A DNA stretch of 64,000 bases from Euphorbia lathyris (taxonomy: Eukaryota; Streptophyta; Magnoliopsida; Malpighiales; Euphorbiaceae). Below, one piece after another: positions 45,841 through 57,600 of the stretch. Position 1 is the first letter of the stretch. Each line of letters begins with the position of its first letter. The notes under the pieces were generated by a model, which did not search any database, had not been told where the DNA came from, and worked only from the letters and a program-made list of their open reading frames with translations. Made by a program: the position numbers and the translations under genes. Location of the stretch: NCBI RefSeq assembly GCF_963576675.1, contig NC_088913.1:79731001-79795000 (forward strand), in the 5' to 3' direction.

Positions 45841-46735
45841 TATGGATTCTTGTTGAATATCTTTCTCTTAACTGTCCCCTCAAGTCATAATCACAGAAAA
45901 CATCTTCATCATGACTGAATTATGAGTTACAATCATAGAAAATATCTTCTTATTCTTGGATTTGTACTGCTTCGTGGATGCCCCCGAGTTAGAAGTATTT
46001 GAAAGGTCATCATCCTCATGATTAAAATCAGAATTAAAGTCATAAGAGATATCTTTCTACTCTTCATGGGCTTGTACAATTGCTTTCTCATTCATGTTAT
46101 TGACTTCAGGGGATTCACATATGTGGGAAACAATTCTAGAATGGATTCTTGTTGAATCTCTTTCTCGTCACTATCTCTCGAGTCAAATTATAAATAGCAT
46201 CATCCTCATGAGTAGACTCAGAATTATAGTCATAGGAATCATCTTGCTCCTCTTGACCTCTTGTTGTTGCTTCATCAATGACATGATTTTCCACAAAATC
46301 TATTGATTTTAGAGAAATCATAAGAGTGAGAGACACTTTTAGAATAAATTCTTACTGAATCTCTTCCTCATGGACGTCCCCCCGAGTTAAAGACATCATC
46401 CTTTTAAGTGCCCCCCCCCCCCCCCCCCCCGAGTTGAAAATATCATCCTCTTGATTGCATTATAGGTTGTAGTCATAAGAAGCATCTCTTTCCTCTTGGA
46501 TTTCTATAACTGCTTCTCCATCCATGCCGGGAATCTTTCCTGTTTTTAGAGGAGTTAGAGGTGTGGGAGACATCTCTGGTTCTGTATCAGGCTGGATTTC
46601 TTCCTTGTGACTATCCTTTAAGCAAAATTTAGCAATATATGCTCTGAATATACTAGCCATCTGCTTGAGGAATTGGTTTACTTTAGCAAAAGCTTCAGAA
46701 AAATCCTCCATTAATTGTTTCTCTTATACAAGTAA
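45840..46735 (-). pseudogene. Acidic repetitive coding relic with poly-C tracts
   Basis: On the minus strand a start region at 46711 (MEDFSEAFAKVNQFLKQMAS) leads into degenerate tandem units of about 200 bases encoding acidic text such as EEQDDSYDYNSESTHEDDAI and EERDASYDYN. Each unit contains a C-run followed by gagtt on the plus strand (near 45978, 46178, 46378 and 46411-46430); the last run is 20 Cs. Frames are broken between units. I do not recognise the protein. Confidence 0.5.
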
Positions 46736-47290
46736 GGATCCAACCTCTCTATAATTTTCAACCACTTGTACCGCTACCATACCTTCACCAAGACTGAATT
46801 TTTCAAAAGAATTTGTGTCATAACTTGTATTAGAGTAGGCATAATTTTCATAGGCCTTGTACACACTATATTTTTAGACGTTAAATAGCTCCTAGATATA
46901 AATGTTAGGGTATTAATTTACGATTTTGTGATATATGTTTGAGTAATTAAAAATTAAGTAATTAAAAAGTTAGTTCTGGATTAAAAAAAAAGAGTTAGTT
47001 TTGGATATAGAAAAGATTGAAAAGTTAGTAATAAGCAATAATTTCTTATTTAGTTATATATACATGAAGTTATGAAAATAAAAAGAAAAACAAAATTAGT
47101 AGATCTATAATAGCATTGGAAATTGGAAAGAATTAATTGCAAGTTTAGTTTTGAGCCATAAGTATCAACCACGTTTTTTCTAAGCTTTTAAATAATTGTT
47201 CTCTTCAACTTCTTCAACTTTCTGGCGGTGTCTGTTGATCTTCATCTTCACAATTTACTCTTTCTTCCCCAACATGTTTTTTTCTTCTCT
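46736..47290. other. AT-rich spacer
   Basis: Nothing recognisable beyond short A/T tracts. Confidence 0.5.
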
Positions 47291-47480
47291 ATTCTTACTG
47301 TGCTTCCATGGCTAGAGGTTCTTTCTGCGTCTTCTTCTCAATCGCCATCGCTGGAGGGGCTCCAGCCATGGCGGTCTTGGATGGAGCCAGGGAGGAAAAC
47401 CCCCTCCCTGGGGGTTTCCGGCAGAGTCGGAGGGTCGGCCGACCCTCCCCGCCCCCTCTGGCTCCGCCCTTGAAGGGTGT
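47290..47480. other. GC-rich segment, possible MITE
   Basis: A sharply GC-rich block in AT-rich DNA. It contains tggagccaggg near 47390 and ccctctggctccgcc near 47455, which are complementary, and the perfect palindrome gggtcggccgaccc. The ggcggagccagagg end on the minus strand is like the ends of common plant hAT-type MITEs. Confidence 0.4.
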
Positions 47481-47880
47481 GAGTGTTGTAGAGGTGTAGT
47501 CAAATGCACTGTCAGTAGTGAAGCATATTCATCAAACATATGTTCGTTCTTCTTATGGTTCCATTATAGAAGATTGTAAAAGTTATTTCTAGTATCAATG
47601 ACATTTTTTTCAGATTTATAGGTCTGTGAATGAGATGACTCATGTTTTAGCTGTCAGAATTTGTGGAGTGACGGTACTGTTCCTCTAAATTTTATTTTAC
47701 ATTCCGTATATGTTGATTCTGTTTATTTATCTTTAAAAAAAAACTACCTTTATGAAATTTACCCAAAAGAAAATCTATAATATAATTTTTTTTTTTCATT
47801 CTATAATAGTCTTTTATTAGTGTAAGATTTTTTTTTTTTAAACCATATTAGTGTAAGAATTACTACGCATAAATAGCAAA

Positions 47881-47888
47881 AGATATTT
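47881..47888 (-). promoter_or_regulatory. Short evening element in the ELF4 promoter
   Basis: AAATATCT on the minus strand, 110 bases upstream of the TATA box and 244 bases upstream of the start codon. A related aatatct core follows at 47911-47917. MYB factors of the clock (CCA1/LHY/RVE) bind such sites and are known regulators of ELF4 in Arabidopsis. An 8-base match in AT-rich DNA can be chance. Confidence 0.45.
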
Positions 47889-47997
47889 CTCCAAAAAAAA
47901 CAAAAGCAAAAGATATTGTCCGTGTATTACAGTTTCCCTAAAATCGCGTAAGCATCCTACTACTGTGGGCTAGCTTGAATCCGCAAAAAGCAGAGCC

Positions 47998-48004
47998 TAT
48001 ATAT
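47998..48004 (+). promoter_or_regulatory. TATA box of the ELF4 gene
   Basis: TATATAT, 128 bases before the start codon and followed by a C/T-rich leader typical of plant 5' untranslated regions. Confidence 0.6.
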
Positions 48005-48131
48005 CATCCCCATCCTTGCAATTTTCATTTCATCGCCGAAAAAAAAACCAAATACCAAACACAAATCCGCCAATCGCCGATCAAATTTCACCACTCTTCA
48101 CCGTCTTACATCTTTCCGATCAATCTCGAAT

Positions 48132-48482
48132 ATGAACAACAACTCCAATTCCACCGCCAACAAGCGCCGCCACAAGCGCCGCGACGACGACGACGATGAC
48201 GAAGACCCCGAGGTTTGGGCAACCTTCAACACCACTTTCCGGCAGGTCCAATCGGTGCTTGACCGTAACAGGAATTTGATCCAACAAGTGAACGAAAATC
48301 ACCAGTCGAGAGTCCCCGATAATATGGTAAAAAACGTTGCTCTGATTCAGGAACTCAACGGCAATATCTCTAAGGTTTCGTCTCTTTACTCTGATTTATC
48401 TTCCAATTTCTCGAGTTCTTATCAGCAAAACCACGGTCACAGTGGAGCTTCTGGTCATAGTAACAGTTCCGGCAGGTCCTAA
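48132..48482 (+). CDS. ELF4: EARLY FLOWERING 4 (ELF4) family protein
   Basis: A single-exon 116-residue protein. After a basic then acidic N-terminus (KRRHKRR, then an aspartate run) the conserved ELF4 domain covers about 25-92: VWATFNTTFRQVQSVLDRNR, NENHQSRVPDNMVKNVALIQ and ELNGNISKVSSLYSDLS. This is the alpha-helical dimerising domain. The tail is Ser/Gly/His-rich. Length and lack of introns fit the family. ELF4 joins ELF3 and LUX in the nuclear evening complex, which represses clock and growth genes at dusk. The early NKRRHKRR cluster could serve as a nuclear signal. The domain is close to ELF4 itself; I cannot exclude one of the ELF4-like paralogues. No lesion seen; ends TAA 48480-48482. 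Confidence 0.92.
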   Translation: MNNNSNSTANKRRHKRRDDDDDDEDPEVWATFNTTFRQVQSVLDRNRNLIQQVNENHQSRVPDNMVKNVALIQELNGNISKVSSLYSDLSSNFSSSYQQNHGHSGASGHSNSSGRS

Positions 48483-48929
48483 CGGTTTGCCGATTTATAT
48501 TATTTGGTTGGGGTTGAATTTATTGGGTGGTGTTTGTATTGGCAATTTATATGAAATAAAATTAAAGTGATGGGGTTCTACGGTTTCAAGAGATGATTTG
48601 GATGTTCGTTAGGGTTTTTCTTGATGTTCATCCATTTCTACAAGATTATTATCTAAATAATTTTCTTATATAAAATTCTCTGTTCCCTTGTGTTCTTTGT
48701 GATGAGATGATTTTTAGATCGCTTGTTGAGCTCAAATCCATTTTATATTTGTTTTTTTATTTCATCTATGAACTAAGAAATGTGACAGAAAATTGAAGAA
48801 CTTTTGGCAGATCAGGTGTTTCCGATAGATACACGTTATCGGAAACACCTAATCTGAAATTTAACATCGTCGTTTGGTCATTAAGGTTCATGTAATTGTT
48901 AAAGTCCATGTTAACTATGTTGACCAACT

Positions 48930-50420
48930 ACAATACTCTCAGATTTGGAATCCGAGTGGAGGGCGTTGCAATTTGCGATTGTACCCCTAGATTTTGGATC
49001 CTAGCTTCACCGTTGCTAGGGAGCTATTTCTATAAACAATTGAACATATCTATATTTGAGATACCAGTTCTGCCATTGCGTTCTAAGAACTACTTCGATA
49101 ACCAATCGAATCATCTATATTTGGAATCTTAAATCTATCACTGCATTCAAAGAATTATTTCTATAAACAATTGCTTATACCCATATTTGGGATCTTAGCT
49201 CAGTCGTTGCGTTCTAAAAGCTACTTCTATAACCAATCATAAACCCATCGTTTGGAATCCTAACTATGTCATTGCGTTCTAACAACTACTTCTATAATCA
49301 AGGGGTCCTAGTTCTACTACCGCGTTCAAAGAATTTTTTCTATAACCAATTGTATCATTCCTATATTTGCTACAGCGCTCTAAGAACTTCTTCTATGCCC
49401 TTTATTAACGACTTTGAGCCATGTGTACTTTTTTTTTCATATTAATTCTCCCCTCGTGTTCTAACAAAGATGTAGGGAGAGTGTATGACAATCCTTATTA
49501 CATTCTCGACCATCGAAATCCACCTTGAAAGAGGTGAATTCCAGACAGTTTTCCATTCGAAAAGACAATTAAGAGATGATGCAATTACACTCCAGATTTG
49601 GATTTGTAATTTGAAATTATGCGATAGCATCTCCAAATTTGGAATCTTACCTCAGTGATTGTGTTCTATAAACTACTTATGTAACTAATTATAACTAATT
49701 GCAATATCTTCAGATTTGGAATCCTAGTTCTGCGATTACGTTCTAAGAGCTACTTTTATAAACAATTGCAACATCCATATGTTTGGGATCCTAACTCTAC
49801 CAACTGCATTTTAAGAACTACTTCGAATAACCAATTATAACATCCCTATATTTGAGATCCTAAATCCACCGCTATGTTCTAAGAAGTACTTCTATAACCA
49901 ATTGCAACACCCTCGTATTTGAGATTCTAACTCTACTACTACGTTTTAAAAACTACTTCTATAACCAATCACAAACACTCCCAGATTTAAGAACCTAGCT
50001 CCGCCACTACGTTTTAAGAACTATTTCTGTAACCAATCGCAACACTTCAAATTTAGGATCCTAGCTGTGTTCTAGCAACTATTTCTATAATCAATCGCAA
50101 CACTCAAGATTTGAGATCTTAACTTCGCCACTACATTTTAAGAACTACTTCCATAACCACTCGCAATACCACAATATTTGAGATCATAGTTTTATCACTA
50201 CATTATAAGGACTACTTCTATAACCAATTGCATCACATCCCATAACTAAAATTCTAGCTTCGCCAGTGCATTTGAGATCTTAACCAATCGCAATACCACA
50301 ATATTTGAGATCTTAGCTTTATCACTACATTCTAAGGACTACTTCTATAACCAATTGCATCACGTTCCGTAACTGAAATCGTAGATCCACCACTGCATTT
50401 TAAGTACTTCTATAACCATA
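48930..50420. repeat. Decayed minisatellite, unit about 67-70 bp
   Basis: A unit of the form 'atttgagatcctaactc...ccaccactacgttctaag / aactacttctataaccaatt / gcaacac' recurs about every 67-70 bases, with roughly twenty diverged copies. The array is interrupted at about 49385-49620. No open reading frame follows the repeat. It starts about 450 bases after the ELF4 stop. Confidence 0.8.
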
Positions 50421-51606
50421 ATGAGATAGATGCTCTCATTCAAGCACAAACTTTTGCAAGTCCTTGGTTTTCAGTGATCAAAATTGTGTCTGGATTCTTG
50501 AGTGGAAAATATGAGAAATTTTTTTCTTATCATCATATCAAAGAAGAAATGTGTTCAGCTTCAATATAAAGTAACAGTCGATAAGTTCCAAAACATGAGC
50601 TAGTTTGCTATTTGATGGAATCAAATATGCAATATTTACGGGCAAAAGTATTCGGTTATTGGGGCAAAAATCAATATACTTTTAATATCGAATCAGGATC
50701 GGTTCGACCGAGTTGTACAAAACAACGAACGCTGTAAATGCTTGTTATATATAAGGTAATAGCCGATAAGTTTGCTATTTATGTGCATTCAAATTGTTAA
50801 AGCAAAGGAATCACTTAAACTAAAAACTTAAACTAATAATTAAATGTTCAATTCATATTAATACCTAACATACTCTTATACACAAATGCCAACGAGACTT
50901 GAAGTGTAAACATCACAGACCTATAAAGTTGCTAGTATTTAAACCATCGATTACTTGGTCAAACAGACTCTGATACCATATCATGAATTAAAAGTTTAAA
51001 CGGATAGTTAAGATTCAAAAATAGCTTTTATACTAATTTCTGACATATTTCCTTACGCAAATGCCCCTATAAAGCTAATTTCATACCATTAAACAATAGC
51101 AATGAAATTTTAAGTTTCACCTACTGCAACAGACAATCCTTGCTTGTATCATCCTGCTATTATCATTCTAAAGCGCGGAGTAATAAACTACACAGTTCCT
51201 TCTGCATCATAGAATGATTAAACAAAAGGCTTCAGTGAAAATACGAATTTAACCAACAATCCAGGAAGTAATCATGTAATAGAAAATATCATTAATAATA
51301 TCGAACATACTTCTACGAGGCGTGTTTACGATAACTATCAGGTCTAAAAGAGTCTTTGCCACACCAGGCAGAAACATGTGATGATCAAGGATTCAAGATA
51401 TAGAATGAAGTAAACAATCTAAGCCTATGTTTCGTGCAGTGAGTTATGACTTTATTTGCACCGATGAGGGCTGTCATAACCGACTAATAAGAAAGAAGAT
51501 GCATACCACTTCATTGGAAAATAATTGGTGTATAGGAAAAAAAATTGTACATGTCATGTTTTCATTGGTAAGATCCAATAGACCAGTAACATAGTAGAAT
51601 TTTTCG
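50421..51606. other. Intergenic spacer between minisatellite and cyclophilin gene
   Basis: No gene or repeat recognised. Bases just below 51607 should contain the 3' untranslated region of the minus-strand cyclophilin gene. Confidence 0.5.
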
Positions 51607-54600
51607 TCACAATGGCACTTCGCCGCTATCTGAAATGATGACTTTGCTTTTGGGAGTTCCACTCTCAAGTCCTTCAGCTTCAATCTGGTGGACAATATCC
51701 ATCCCAGAAAGCACTTTGCCAAACACAACATGATGCCCATCCAGCCTTTTAAGAAAAGGGAAGAAATGCTTTGTAATTAGTTCTCAATATTCTATACAGA
51801 CATAAACCAGGGTTAATACTCGGAAAATGCATAGGATCAGTAAAATTTTAGGGGCTGCTTTAATTTCATTTTTTAAGGGATAAGGTATAAAAATACCCCT
51901 AACGTTTATAGTCAAGAAGAAAATTACCTCTAACGTCGAAAATGGTGCAATTTTAGCTCTAATATTGGCAAAGCAATTTTATCCCTAACATTGACAATTT
52001 GGGTCAAATTTAAGAAATAATTCATTAAACTGTCTTTTCGGTCATGAATCTTGCCATCTACACTTCACATGAGCATCATTTTATCACTAATTAATTAGTA
52101 ATAGATCATGAACATATGATTAGAGGCGAAAAAAAACATATTGTATTTTGTACAAGTTTGACAAAAAAAAATTCAAATATTTTGCCGAATTACCAATATG
52201 TTTTTTTTTTGAACCAAAATATTTGTGTTTTATAATGATGTCTGAATGACCAAAATTACCAATATTGTGTAAAATTGCTCATGGCTACCAATGTTAGAGG
52301 TAAAATTGCACCATTTCAGACGTTATGGGTAAAATTGCTTATCGCTATAAACGTTCAGGATATTTTTGCAGCTTTTTTTTTTTTTTTTTTTTAATAAAAC
52401 CACATAATCTCACATTTGGTTTCAATGATCATTTCAGCCAATTTGTGAATGAAACTCGTTAGAATGTTGACGTGGTACAAACAAAGGTTAATCTTTCGCT
52501 AACTAAACACCATGTGATATGGCAGAAATGTGGCAGCCACATGTGGGCCACGTGGTACATCTTAAGCCACAAAAGAAGATTTAGAAAATCACATCATTGC
52601 CCAACGACCTATGTGGCATATAGTCAAATGTATTTTGTGCTACGTCAAAATTCAAGTAAAAATATGATTCACAGAAAAGATCAGGGGCATAACATTAAGC
52701 TCCTGAAGACCAGAAAAGTCAGCTTTTAACACAAAGGTTAAAAAACTCGGTAACAAAATGTTTATCAGATGTGATGTGGTTATAGAGAAACTCGATTCAC
52801 ATTTGCGTTCGAAATTTGTATTTTTAACATCGAAAGCAATAGATTTAATGTGTTGAAATTAAAGATCATGGCTTAATGCATCAAAATCAGATTGAAATGA
52901 CTAGTGTTCTGTTACTGAGTTTTATATTGACAGCTAACTAATTTGGTGAGCTAGAGTTTAAATGGAACAACAAATTAAAGATCATGGATTTAATGTGTTG
53001 AAATAAAAAATCAGGGGCTCAATGCATCAAAATCAGAATGATCAGGCTTCAGGATGCTTTTTGCATATTTTATTCGCAAATTGGCTGAAAAATCACTTTA
53101 TTGAAATCAAACGTAAAGTTCAGTGATTTATTAAAAGAAAATGAAGTTCAGTTCAGTGATTTATTAAAAGAAAATGAAGTTCGGTGACTTTTATGAAAAA
53201 CACCCAAAACTTCAATAACCGTAAATGCAATTTACTTAGAATATAATTTATAGCCACATAATCTGAACAGAATTAGCACTTACCAGGCAGTTGTTACAGT
53301 AGTAATAAAGAATTGTGATCCATTAGTGTCTTGTCCAGCATTTGCCATTGACAAAAATCCTGTTTTTTTGCAAGGAAAAAGGAAGGATTCCTAAAGCAAT
53401 GCCTTTCAAGATAGCATAATGGTCATGTCTATAGTTCATGTTAGAAGACTTCAATTTACCTGGTCCAGTATGCTTCAGTTTGAAGTTCTCATCAGCAAAC
53501 TTCTCACCGTATATCGACTCGCCTCCTCGCCCATCTCCACGAGTAAAATCACCACCTTGAATCATGAAGTTGGGAATAATCCTATGGAATGCGCTGCCTT
53601 TGTAATGAAGAGGCGTCCCGCTCTTCCCGATTCCTTTCTCCCCTAGAATTACAGGGTTTACCACATCAAATGAGCATGAAAGAAGTTCAAGCCTATTTTA
53701 TTTCTCAGTCTGTCAGCAGCAACCAGGCTTAATAGCATTGATGGAGTTTGAAAGCTTGTAATTTCACTGCCCAGATGAGCATCCAACAGTGTAACTGTAG
53801 GAAAACAGGCCCTTGTATTTGACAAAATGTTGACTTTCAGCCCTTGCACTTTAATTTGGTAATTTTTCACCCTCCCCGATGAAATTTGACACCCCCTATG
53901 CTGAAATTTTAGTTCCGGTTAAATGTGACATCCGTCTAACGGCTCTGCCACATGTTCCACGTCTTGTTAAGACATGAGTAAAGTGAGCAATTTTCCAGGA
54001 CTACGGAATTTTGCTGTTAAAAATGTTTCCTATCTGTATTAATATAAGTTCTATAATTGGGTCTTAACTATCACCTTGAGCTTTTAGTTCAATTGGTTCC
54101 ATGACATGTGACATCCATCTAACGGCTTTGTCACATGTTCCACGTCTTGTTAAGACATGAGTAAAGTGGGCAATTTTCCAGGATTACGGAATTTGGCTGT
54201 TAAAAATGTTTCCTACCTGTATTAAATATAAGTTCTATAATTGGGCCTTAACTATCAGCTTGAGCTTTTAGTTCAATTGGTTCCATAACATGGTATCAGA
54301 GCCCCTTGGACCAAACAGTCGAGGGTTTGAGTCATGGCAATCTTGTTAATTTGTGGAATTAAAAACACATGGTGGGATGGGCTTGTGTTGTACACGCTTC
54401 AAGCCCAAGGGGCATTCGCGTGTGGGGGTGTGTTAGAGATTAACATAAGTTTTATGATTGGACCTTAACTATCAGTTTGAACTTTTAGTTCAGTTGGTTC
54501 CATGACAGCTTTTACTGGAATACAAGGGTGCTAAATTCCACCGAAAATAATGTTGACAAGGCATGAAATTAAAGTATAGGGCCGAAAGTCCATATTTTGA

Positions 54601-57600
54601 CAAGTATATGGATCATTTTTGCCTTTTTACTGTGTAACTGTATGTGGACAATGAAGTGCTAAAACAGATGGTTTAGCCTAGGAAATAATTTTATTATGAT
54701 GGTCGTTCAGAATGAAATTGGGATCTATAGTTGCGCACCTAAGTTCTTTGTTTGGGCTTTCCAGTGAAACTAAACAAAATGCAATCACATACTTCAACTC
54801 CTATTTCAATAATTTTTTATTTTCAAAGTGACAGATATTCCTGTATTTGGGCATGCAATGAAACAGAATTAGCATTCTCTCCTAATAAAGATTATGAATT
54901 CAGGGAGGCAGCAAAAGTTACTTGGCTACCCGTGCAAAGAGCGCGAAAATTTTCTGCACAAGGAACATATAACTTTTGTCAGTAGACAGTATTAAGTATA
55001 GGATATCTCAAGGAGCAAATAATGAAGCAGAGTTGGACTAGGTACCTACAGTCTTAGGAACTGTTTTACCAAAGAGACCAATGACAACACGACCTGAAAG
55101 AAAAAAGTCATGAGATTAAGCAAATACATATGAACTTCACTGAGAAAAATCATGTTGGATAGCGTACACGGATCCTAGCCAGCATGTCAACATCTAGATT
55201 AGTTTGTCTAATGATGCATCCAAAGAAAAGAGCAATTAACGAAATCTACGTTATTTAAACCTGAAAGAAAAATATCATCCACAATGCTACTAAATTTGAA
55301 GAATAAATCAAAGCATAAAGCATATGAACTTAGAGTGGGAAAATCATATAACAAATAGTGCATACAGATCTTAGTCAGAAAGTTGACATCTAGATTAGTT
55401 TGTCTAACAATGAAACAAAATCATTTATGAAATCTATAGAATAATAAAGGATACCCTTCAACTTGGCTTGCGAGATCAATTTGCCCAAAAATGAACTTAG
55501 TTATCAATTTAGTTCACAACTTTGACAATTTTTTGTCAAATTAGTGCAAAAGTGACACGTGTCAGCATACTATTCATGTTCATTTGACATGTGTCAATTT
55601 TCTATGACGCTTGTCATGGCAGACTAATTTGATAAAAATATCAAGTTAAAATACCATTTGATATTCAAAGTTCATTTTGGTAAACATTGACACAACGACA
55701 GCAAGTAAAAGAGTCAAATTGACCTTTTATCAGAAATCGATACAGCTTCTCTGAAAAAAGTCTAAGGACTATCATCAACCTAAAGACAAGCAGAAAACTG
55801 TCACCACCTCTACTCTTGAAACAAGAATAAGATCATAAATGATAATCAAAACAACAATCATAATCCATTCCCAGGCCTCAGATCGCAGCACATCACATGG
55901 TATGATAAATTTGGTAGATCGCTGATTCACTAAGTATTGTACATTAGAGCATCTCCAACGGTCTCTTAGTTGCGCTCTTAAGTTAAAATTTGAGGAGAGA
56001 GAGGTAAAACCAACTCCAACAGCCTTTCAGTGACTCCTCAAATCACTAAGAGCCTCTCCATCCTCTCTCCTCTCACTACTGGTAAATACAAGAATACTTA
56101 CTAATTTTAATGATTAAAATAATAATAAATAAGGAGTGAATATAAGGAGTATTGTTGGAGATGATATGTCTTGGTCACTCCTCAAATCACTAAGATTCAA
56201 ATATTTATATTATTTTTAGAGTGGACTAGGAGTCTCTTGGAGATGCTCTTAGTGTCAGAGGATAGAGTAAAAATCAAACTTATTCTTGAGCATCACCTAT
56301 TGGCTCAAGTTTTTGGTTTAAATGATTTCTTGACACTGGAATTAAACCCCATGGTTACAACATTTCCACCCTGATAGAGTGGTTGCTATCTTCCCAACCT
56401 TGGCCCAATGTGTGAGGGGGAGCCTGTCGGGTTTTCCTATATCGATTGTGGAAGGGTTGGATGTTTAGGAGTGGCAACACGGCGGGGCAGACACGGATGA
56501 ATTCCCCATTCTTCCCCCCAAAACTTGCAGGGGCGGATTTGGGGAGTCCCCATTAAAGATTTCACTTTTCATGAATTTTTTCACTCCATCCCTGCCATAC
56601 GCCGGTTCTCACAGGTGAGGGAGAAACCTCATCCTTTGAGTTAGCTTTCAGAGTGAGAAGGCGCAATAACATCTAACACTGGTATCAGACCATCCAAGAC
56701 CAAGTGGTCGAGAATATAAACCCTAGCAACTATATTTGTTAATAAAATTTCAACACGGGGATGTGTTGGTACACGCTTCATTGGATCTTACATAAAAGCT
56801 TACCTTTTGGGTAAAATGGTTTCTTGACAACTAGATTTTGAGCTAAATCCATGGTTTCATCCCTTAGTAGTTATAACTGTTTGAGACAAGCAGCAAATAC
56901 TTGGGATACTAAAAATGAATACTAATGAAGGCGAGCCTTGGCGCAACAATAAACGTTGTTGTCGTGTGACTGAGAGGTCATGGGTTCGAGTCTTAGGAGC
57001 GGCCTCTTGCCAAAAAATTGGCAGGGGGAAGGCTTGCCCCTAGAACACCCTTGTGGTGGGACCCTCCCCGTACCCTCGCTTAGCGGGGACGCCTAGTGCA
57101 CCGGGCCGCTCTTTACTAAAAATGAATACTAATATTGAGGAATGAGGACAAAACAAAAAAACAATCACAAAGGAGAAAATAGTCCAATAATTCAAAACTT
57201 AATCCCACATTTATATAATCTGTATGCAAGCGAATTGTATAAGAAAGCATACCCATGGATTTCCCAGCAATCTCAACATCGAAATAAACTTTATGGGTTA
57301 TTGCTTCTAAATCCTCTTCCTGAGGAACCAAAATCACAAATAATATATACTCATCAAACTAAACATACACATACAAAAACAAAAACATCTTCTACTTCAA
57401 CAAAATTTCCCTGCTGTACCATTTACCAAACACCATAATTGGAAACAAAGGATAGAAAAGAAGTAAGGGAAAAACCTCAGTGAGACCAATTTCAATAAGT
57501 TTAGGATCTGACGAGGCCATCCCATTGCTTAATTGATGCTGTTAACAAAAACGCAAATGGAATTAAATCCAGCTGAAGCGAACCAATCATTTATTAACCA

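Larger units (their letters stand above)
53798..54631. mobile_element. Mutator-like MITE in cyclophilin intron 5, carrying a miniature LTR element
   Basis: Flanked by the 9-base repeat gtgtaactg (53789-53797 and 54632-54640). The inner ends pair over about 65 bases (left acaaaatgttgactttcagccct; right gggccgaaagtccatattttgac). The interior holds a 183-bp tandem duplication and the miniature LTR element at 54218-54507. Confidence 0.75.

Noticed and set aside
47228..47539. Overlapping open frames on both strands of the GC-rich segment as a gene
   Set aside because: The frames follow from GC-rich palindromic sequence with transposon-like ends; no domain and no splice context.
53419..54985. Plus-strand open frames across the cyclophilin introns and exons
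   Set aside because: They overlap minus-strand exons or MITE sequence and lack any recognisable protein feature.
56240..56870. A second TRIM-like element (tggtatcagac near 56680 and two similar 'atgatttcttgaca/atggtttcttgaca' segments)
   Set aside because: The two LTR-like segments do not sit directly beside the primer-site-like word and their ends do not match; evidence too weak.
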